Assembly: GCF_037975245.1 (NCBI RefSeq) | Contig: NC_092565.1 | Span: forward strand, 3,905,499 to 3,969,498 | Length of the DNA stretch: 64,000 nt | Direction of reading: 5' to 3' | Origin: Apostichopus japonicus | Lineage: Eukaryota; Echinodermata; Holothuroidea; Aspidochirotida; Stichopodidae | In this document: one piece after another, positions 57,836 through 64,000 of the stretch | Numbering within the stretch: the first letter of the stretch is position 1 | Layout of the letters: each line of letters opens with the position of its first letter | The notes under the pieces: generated by a model | Database searches by the model: none | What the model was told of the DNA's origin: nothing | Seen by the model: only the letters and a program-made list of their open reading frames with translations | Translations under genes and position numbers: made by a program

Positions 57836-57925
57836 CATCCCTGTGTCACACTGCTTAGTCCACCCTGGGTCCCTGGTAGAGCTACAAGCCCTAGCATCTA
57901 AGGTTTCATCTTCAGGGGAAACAAG
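57836..57925 (+). CDS. TTF2: TTF2 exon 3: second Cys/His cluster, first part
   Basis: The acceptor is AATTTCAG and the donor is GTTTGA. Residues IPVSHCLVHPGSLVELQALA continue directly from exon 2. IPVSHC is strongly conserved in TTF2. Phase 2 in and out (AG+G gives Arg). Confidence 0.93.
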
Positions 57926-58098
57926 GTTTGAAACAAAAACAACAACAATTTTCCTACTTTTCTCTTACTTTCTATGCTACCGTATGATGCTCATTGAATT
58001 TGTCACCGTCATGCCTTGTCTTTTAAAGAGCTTCTTTTAATCTGTTTGGAACAATGGTGCAAACAGAAGAATATTTATGTGTCTGTTTGTCTCAACAG

Positions 58099-58177
58099 GC
58101 AGTACTACCGTTGTCAAACTGCCAGGAGAGAGGGTAAAGAAGGATGGTGCGGACATACCGTTGGAAAAATTAAACAG
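58099..58177 (+). CDS. TTF2: TTF2 exon 4: second Cys/His cluster, second part
   Basis: The acceptor is CTCAACAG and the donor is GTATTA. Residues QYYRCQTARREGKEGWCGHT supply the remaining cysteines of the second zinc cluster (YYRC and WCG). It leaves in phase 0. Confidence 0.93.
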
Positions 58178-58409
58178 GTATTAACTACACTTATGTTTTC
58201 ATAAATGAAACTGAGAGTAATGTCATGGTTACTTCACCCATGCAGGGGGAGTTTACTGATTGTATTCTTGGGGGGGTTGGGTGGGGGGGTGTACTATCGA
58301 TATTCGTAGCAACGGTGACAAGCCATGTACTGCGTGCTATTTCTATTAAGACTTATTGGAGATGCTGTATTGTTGAAGATTTTAATTTTGATGTTTTTCT
58401 TTGCCCAAG

Positions 58410-59279
58410 GATCCTTCAGCAAGGAGGCCACTGGCATCATTAAATGGCACCCAGTCTCATCAATACCAGAGCAAAGAGAAACCAAATCCGTTTGCTGTCT
58501 CAGACAAGGCGTCCACGGAGACTGGTCAGATTCAACAAAAACTGGAGCGTGGTGAAAGTATTGAAAGTACTAAGGTAACTGCTACTCTTCAGGGCTTGGA
58601 CGGAAAGACTGCCGTAGAACAGTCTTCAGGCTATGACAACAGATTCAGAAAGGAGAAAGCAGGTGCGGATGAGGAATCCATTGTCAGATCTGAGGAGATG
58701 ATACCGAAGAACAGTCGGGTAGCAGAGGCGAGGAAGCCAAGAGATGAAGCAGGGGGCAGAGTGACACCAAGAGAAGTCGAAAGACTACAGTCACTGCTCG
58801 AGAAACAACATCTAACCGAGGATGCGAAAAGTGGAACCGGTAGAAACGAGATGGGAGACCAGATGGGAGTGATCAAAGATGGAAAATCGGAAGGAAGATC
58901 TGATAGACCATCAGTACTCGCCGTGGGACCAACAGCCGGAATGAAATCTGGGAATCGAGAAGCTGTCGATCTAAGGTCTGAGAATGGAAGTCAACAAACT
59001 GCTCATGGTGGATACCACGGACATATGAAGACAACACCACAAGTCACACAAGGACACATAACATCTACTACTAGCGGTCACCAATCGGGCATGGGAGCCT
59101 CTCAGCCCGGTGCGAGGTTCGTGGTGCCAGTGGGAAAAAGCAATTCTAGTGTTCATCAACCAAGCTTTCATCAATATCAACAAGGGACATTGCCTGGAAT
59201 GACAACATCTGTCAGTCAGCATACAGACACATTGTGGAGAAACCATCAATTGCTATCACAGCAACTCCTGCAGCATCGG
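58410..59279 (+). CDS. TTF2: TTF2 exon 5: long low-complexity linker
   Basis: An 870-bp exon, acceptor TTTGCCCAAG, donor GTAAGT, phase 0 at both ends. Residues start DPSARRPLASLNGTQSHQYQ and include KEKPNPFAVSDK, an NPF motif found at the equivalent place in other TTF2 proteins. The rest is rich in Ser, Gln, Glu and Lys, with HQYQQGT and LLSQQLLQHR at its end. This region is poorly conserved and probably disordered. Confidence 0.93.
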
Positions 59280-59544
59280 GTAAGTGCCCCTTCTGTCGAA
59301 ACATTTCCGATCAATTACTTATAAATCTTCCAGTTTTGCTCAGACACAGGGGAAGGACATCCGAGGGAAATGTTGACGGCTAAGGTCGTTCTTTTATCGA
59401 TACTCTTATGGTTTGTTGTAACACCAAGCCTATTCTTAGTGTTTGTGGTGTGCATCTACATAGAGCTTTCACCTTTATTGTCAGCCTGTAGTTTAACTGA
59501 TTTGCCATCCTTCAATTTAATTTGCGTTCCTCTTTTCTACACAG

Positions 59545-59665
59545 CAAACCATGAAGAGTGTGCCCCTCTCTCTCCTGCCAGACAAAGGTCAAAGGTTGCA
59601 GATGAAGATAAAGGAACTTGAAGCCTCCTTAAGTTCAATAGAGAGAGAACTGTCAACTTCCAAAG
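59545..59665 (+). CDS. TTF2: TTF2 exon 6: LPDKGQ helix
   Basis: The acceptor is TCTACACAG and the donor is GTAAAT. Residues SVPLSLLPDKGQRLQMKIKE, then LEASLSSIERELSTSK match the LPDKGQKL...ELE segment of TTF2, predicted to be a helix or short coiled coil. It leaves in phase 1. Confidence 0.93.
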
Positions 59666-59857
59666 GTAAATTGAACAATTCATCCAAGTTTCATATTTAA
59701 TGTTGGTAAAGCTACAAGCTGTCTTTAGTTGATGTGGTCCCTTTTTTTTTTCAATGAATGTAAGTGACAATCTGGGTTGTTTCTTTCCTAGGCTGTTTGG
59801 GATGTAAGGAATGGGTCCCACTGTATGTAAACTGTGTCTGTTTTAAGATAGCTATTT

Positions 59858-60030
59858 AATTCAGTGCTGTTGCCGATTGGATAAAGGCGGTAGCATTTGA
59901 AGCAATGAGGCTTAGCAATCGAGAGGTTCCAGGTTCGATACCCGGCCGGGTCATAGTAAGGTGGGTTTTTCATCCAAGAGCAATCTACGGTGTTCCCATC
60001 TTAAATGATTTTCAAAATTGAAAAGATTTG
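59858..60030 (+). mobile_element. tRNA-derived SINE (short)
   Basis: Contains an A-box-like GATTGGATAAAGGCGG and a B box GGTTCGATACC (59932-59942), followed by a body ending in GAAAAGATTTGAAATTTGAG. It lies in TTF2 intron 6. The limits are approximate. Confidence 0.6.
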
Positions 60031-60088
60031 AAATTTGAGTAAAAATGTTGAATTGGAAGCCACCCGATGTGTTAGTTGTAATCCTTAA

Positions 60089-61341
60089 AAGGATTGTCTG
60101 GTGGCCCAAAGAAGTTACCTTAAAAAATAGTAAATAATTTTCCAAACATGTTGTCAAAGTATGAGAACGCTAATGTCGCGTTTGACAGAGAAACGATTTT
60201 TTAATCATTATGGATAGACATTTCAAATATGATTTGAACAGTACAATACGTGACGTCAGCTCTGCCATAGCAGATTGCGTCATAACCCACCCTCCGCACA
60301 GTACCTATACGGTAATCACAACAAAAACAGCGTGTGTATACAGATAAATTTCTTCCTAAATTTCCGGTGAAATTTCTTAAAAATTAGATATGTTTTCAAA
60401 AACTCCTTAAGCCACCATGTACTTTAGCGGTGGTTCCGTGGTCTTTGTGTAACACAAGGTAAATTTTAACAGCAGACTCTGAGTTGTTCAGGCTATACAT
60501 CGCGCTATCCAGCTCCAACGCGAAAAATGTTCGCATGTAGGCTGTACTCAAACGTTGACAATCGGACAGTTCTGCGAAGCCTAAGCTTTTCAGCGCTATA
60601 TTCTGCTCTGACAACGATTCGATCAATTTCTTCAATAATTTCCGGTGAAATTTCTTATAAATTAGATATGATTTAAAAAACTCCTTAAGCCGCAATATAT
60701 TTAGTAGATCGGTGGTTTCGTGGTCTTTGTGTAACACAAGATAAGTTTTAACAGCAGGCTCTTCGTTGTTTATACATCGCGGTATCCAGCTCCGGCGCGA
60801 AGAATGTTCGCGTGTATAGGCTACTCTAACGTTTACAATCGGACAGTTCTGCGATGACATCGATCCTGCCAAGTTTCATCTTTCGGTTTAACGAATACTT
60901 TATAAGTTTCCTTTTACTGTTAATTTGATCCGTGAATTTTATTTCAGCGAGTTCGAAGAACAGTTAATGAACTGTGGTTTGAGTGTGAGTGTACTATGTG
61001 TAACGCTATACAAGTACACCAACTGAGCATCGTAGTATATACGTTCGCGAGTATGTACGTTATATATATGAGGCAATTCAATGTGCTTACACGTGAGTTA
61101 ATTTGCTGCGGAATTGGGAGTGCTAACTTCAAGTCGCCTGTTTTGCCTATCTGCAAGCACTACGTCAAACACCATATTGAAGCGTTCGAACAAACGGTAC
61201 TTTTGGTGAGAAACTGGTGAATTTGAAAACCAGATTTCTACAAGAAGAAAACGTCGAATGGGGACAATTTTTACATGGTTAGAAAGAGAAAAATAATAAC
61301 TACAAGGACAATGTATCAAAATCTTCCACCAGACAATTCCT
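60089..61341. mobile_element. TTAA-flanked element (Kolobok-like), 1.25 kb
   Basis: Left end AAGGATTGTCTGGTGG and right end CCACCAGACAATTCCTT form an inverted pair, flanked by TTAA at 60085-60088 and 61342-61345. Inside are two direct repeats of about 280 bp (each with CGTGGTCTTTGTGTAACACA). The minus-strand 158-codon frame at 60396-60872 runs through both and looks incidental. TTAA targets with such termini suggest Kolobok; piggyBac is less likely because the ends do not begin CCC. Confidence 0.7.
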
Positions 61342-62075
61342 TTAAGCTCATTTCTCCCACTTAAACGTCGTAAAAATAACTGCTGATTATTATTATTATA
61401 ATTATTATCGTTATTAATTCTATTGTGATCATTCTGAAGAGAATGTTAGAATGTTTTAATAGAGAGACAAACTTGTCCTTTGATTCAGACTTCAGAGCAT
61501 TGGGAATTTCAACAAGGATTTGAAATGTGATCTTACATTGTAAGTCACAGTATCTAACAGATACAAACTTAGTCCATTACATAATCATTTCAAACATTTC
61601 CAATCTTTGGCATATCAAAATCAAACATCGTCATTTATTTCATGACTTCAAAAAGAATTTTAGATTGCAAAGAGCTACTCATACCTGAGTATTATGCATA
61701 AGTCATACTTTTTGCTTTTAAGAATGAACAGTTTGTTCTGTCAGCTTAGTTGGAATGCAGTAGTGTAGTGTGTTCCTTCTCTCAGCTGTAGAAAGCCTTA
61801 AAACTTACACAATGTTGGAACAATTATTTTCAATATTAAGAGCTGCATTTGGCAATTACAGTTTGTTTACATGCAGTAAATGCTGACATAAGTTCTGTCC
61901 TAAATTGCTCATAGGGATAACATTTTGCTCATTGATATGTCACCAAAAAAAAAAATTACTAAAAACCCAAAAACAATACCAAACGGGATTACTTTTATGC
62001 ATATTAAACTAATGTTTTGCAATTATTGTTTTGATACACACAATAAAAGATTACTTTCTTTGTTTGGGTTTTCAG

Positions 62076-62186
62076 CTGTGAGACAACCAGCCACAACCCA
62101 GTTAACCCAGATGACCATTAGAGACCACCTCATGAGGGCCATGCAGTCCACTACACACCCTGACCTCATGGCGTATCAATATGCTG
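62076..62186 (+). CDS. TTF2: TTF2 exon 7
   Basis: The acceptor is GGTTTTCAG and the donor is GTAAGA. Residues VRQPATTQLTQMTIRDHLMR, then AMQSTTHPDLMAYQYA. Phase 1 on both sides. This is the weakly conserved region before the ATPase domain; it is assigned by phase and position. Confidence 0.85.
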
Positions 62187-62639
62187 GTAAGAGTTTTTTA
62201 CCTGTTAAGGTAATTTCTGTTGTTATTCTACACATTGTGCATTTCGGTACTAAACATATTGCTGTAAATATTTGACTGAGAATGGGAAGCCTTCTGGGCT
62301 AAATTAAACAACTATTATTGAGAAAAGAAGCATAATGTATGCTATGTTTTTGGTGTGTGTGACTTTAACTTGTGTGGTAACTTGGAGACTGTGGGGGCAT
62401 AAAACAAGATCAGATATTACAAAGTGAGTGATATTGGTTAAAGAAGTACAGCGCATTATAAGATTTTTTTCTTAATCCTCTCTACTCAGAAATCTTTGAA
62501 GGGCATCAGGGTAAACATTGAAGACTACTAGGGTCATTAGGACTTTAGATTACTGTTGCCTATTTTCAGCCCGAGACATATTTTGCATCTCTTCCATGCC
62601 TTTCTTTATAACTTTATCTATTCTTCCTTTCATTCAAAG

Positions 62640-62739
62640 CTAATCCCCAGATGCAGACACTGTACGGAGGTCGCATGACCACAGCGAGACTCCGAGAAGT
62701 TGGTTCTGTTACCAACGATGCCATCAAGAAAATACATGA
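62640..62739 (+). CDS. TTF2: TTF2 exon 8
   Basis: The acceptor is CATTCAAAG and the donor is GTGAGT. Residues MQTLYGGRMTTARLREVGSV, then TNDAIKKIHE. The LYGGRMT...AI..LH..LE pattern immediately precedes the helicase domain in TTF2. Phase 1 in, 2 out. Confidence 0.92.
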
Positions 62740-62777
62740 GTGAGTGAATGCTCAACATTATCACTATATGTATAGAC

Positions 62778-62942
62778 TTTATAACATTATTTTCTATTAT
62801 AACATTACTTTCTATGATAACAATTATAACGTTACTTTCTATAATAACATTACTTTCTATATTGACGTTATTTTCTATAATGACATTATTTTCTATTACA
62901 ACATTATTTTCTATAATAACATTATTTTCTATAAAGACAAAG
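62778..62942. repeat. 18-bp AT-rich tandem repeat
   Basis: About nine units close to TAATAACATTATTTTCTA, beginning about 40 bp downstream of the exon 8 donor. The two overlapping plus-strand frames through it are by-products of the period. Confidence 0.9.
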
Positions 62943-63014
62943 TTGGTTTAGTTTAAAAACTATCCTCCAAACTTTCAATAATTTTATCGATTTTATTTCT
63001 CTGCCATGTCAAAG

Positions 63015-63154
63015 GTCATTAGAAGGTTGTCCAACTCAAGATGAAATGACCTCTGACCCTAAGGGGTTAAAGGTCAGTCTCATGCAACATCAATGTCAAG
63101 GTTTGACCTGGTTGTTATGGAGAGAAAGGCAACACCCTTGTGGTGGCATACTGG
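63015..63154 (+). CDS. TTF2: TTF2 exon 9: entry to SNF2 ATPase domain
   Basis: The acceptor is ATGTCAAAG and the donor is GTAAGT. Residues [20 protein letters not shown], then [20 protein letters not shown] and GGIL. The GLKVxLxxHQxxxLxWLLWRE...PxGGIL block is the conserved start of the TTF2 SNF2 ATPase domain, just ahead of the Walker A motif. Phase 1 out, so the gene continues. Confidence 0.95.
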
Positions 63155-64000
63155 GTAAGTTTATGATGTCGCTGTCAACTAATGTGCTTTTATGATCTCG
63201 TTTTAAATAGCTATATGCTAGAGGAGGGGAGGTCGAACTTGCTTGAAAGTAAGAGGCACAAGGCATGAACAAAATTGTAAATTTATCCTCTATGCTAACA
63301 GTGGTGTCCGTGACCCGTGTATTAAAATGTCAAAGAGCCGCATTCAGTTTAACGAGCCACAGTTTGGCCACCCCTGTACTAGAGCAGTGTGTGACGCCCT
63401 GATGTTCTAGTGTAATAGCCAATATTAGGATATTTTATATTCTAACCATGCGTTAGTGTGTTATCCATGGTGAAATGTGTGTGACATTTGGGTGTGTTAG
63501 TGCATGACTACACCATGTTAGTTTGATACCCATAAAGTGTTTGATAGTACTGTAAATAACCATATATATGACAGTACACAGTTAAAAGACATACTGTCAT
63601 GTACAGAGTATAATTAATTATTCTGTAAGCTTACAGATTTAAGACATGCATGTGACTTGTCTGTTCTCATGCTCGAATATACAGAAATAGTTAACAAATT
63701 GTTTCTATAATGACCTACATTGTAACATCCTTCTAGAACATTGAGATTTTAACCACAGGTGTTCAATTTTAGGTGGCATGTGTTTCATTTCTAGACACCA
63801 TGCATTATTAGGCGTTGCCAGGAGCCCAATATCATAATCACACCATTAATAATACCTCTGTGTCAATATGAATAAACTTCTTTCCATTTGTAAGTTTGAG
63901 ACCCATCCGTTAATCTTGGTTGACCAACATATTGATGCTTCATCTGTTTACATATCTTCTTTCATTATTATTCATCAAGTTTTAATATTCTTGAACCGTG
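63155..64000. other. TTF2 intron 9, no exon found
   Basis: No downstream exon with an ADDMGLGKT-type sequence is present. The interval is AT-rich and otherwise featureless. Confidence 0.6.

Larger units (their letters stand above)
54719..64000 (+). other. TTF2: TTF2 gene, 5' part (nine exons, continues past window)
   Basis: The span of a gene model with nine exons, in-phase GT-AG junctions throughout. The encoded order (N-terminal GRF-type zinc finger, second Cys/His cluster, long low-complexity region with an NPF motif, LPDKGQ-type helix, SNF2 entry region) is that of TTF2, an SNF2-family ATPase that releases RNA polymerase II from DNA, notably at mitosis. The window covers about 550 residues. 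The catalytic Walker A motif should follow in the next exon, which is not present before 64000. Confidence 0.93.

Noticed and set aside
60396-60872. 158-codon minus-strand ORF
   Set aside because: It spans two internal direct repeats of a TTAA-flanked element and shows no known domain; probably incidental.
62744-62956. Two overlapping Tyr/Phe- and Ile/Leu-rich frames
   Set aside because: They are by-products of the 18-bp AT-rich repeat inside TTF2 intron 8.

Overview
The window is animal nuclear DNA: intron-rich, AT-biased, with GT-AG splice junctions, short exons and many small non-autonomous DNA transposons, tRNA-derived SINEs, a decayed CR1-type LINE and large minisatellites. The repertoire (a modular protein with C-type lectin, PAN, FN3 and CASPR-type fibrinogen domains, plus a TTF2 orthologue) fits a marine invertebrate deuterostome, most likely an echinoderm such as a sea cucumber. 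The species assignment is inference.

Layout. (1) 1-8.1 kb: no convincing gene; hAT-like MITEs and degenerate repeats. (2) 8.9-46.2 kb, minus strand: one large gene that I assemble from 24 exons. Every exon has GT-AG borders and the reading phase is compatible across all 23 junctions. It gives about 1,265 residues: hydrophobic leader, C-type lectin domain (CTLD) 1, an 8-Cys module, an unrecognised module of about 185 residues, CTLD2, a CASPR/neurexin-IV-type fibrinogen domain, PAN, CTLD3, CTLD4, FN3, PAN. Only CTLD2 keeps both the EPN and WND calcium/sugar motifs. The initiator exon was not found and the 3' end is ambiguous. (3) 49.2-53.3 kb, plus strand: a young tandem duplication of a three-exon gene encoding a 162-residue basic protein I do not recognise, with a conserved 17-codon upstream ORF and a third copy of only the 3' flank. 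(4) 54.5-64 kb, plus strand: the first nine exons (about 550 residues) of TTF2, an SNF2-family transcription termination factor, preceded by two CRE octamers; the gene runs off the window before the Walker A motif.

The most unusual feature is in the lectin gene. Several intronic tandem arrays sit on its exon-intron junctions and have copied the splice sites. A 72-bp array contains the real 5' splice site of one exon plus ten copies of it. A 52-bp array of roughly 67 units contains the real 3' splice site of another exon, and most units carry a matching pyrimidine-AG acceptor. A looser array repeats the GTGAGT donor of the last exon, and a 246-bp duplication starts in the pyrimidine tract of a fourth exon. 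The first three would present decoy splice sites to the spliceosome. I infer repeated array birth at splice junctions in one gene.

Several transposons can be delimited by inverted termini and target-site duplications: 8 bp (hAT-like), 8-9 bp, and TTAA (Kolobok-like). One TTAA element lies inside a near-identical 467-bp triplication next to the 52-bp array.
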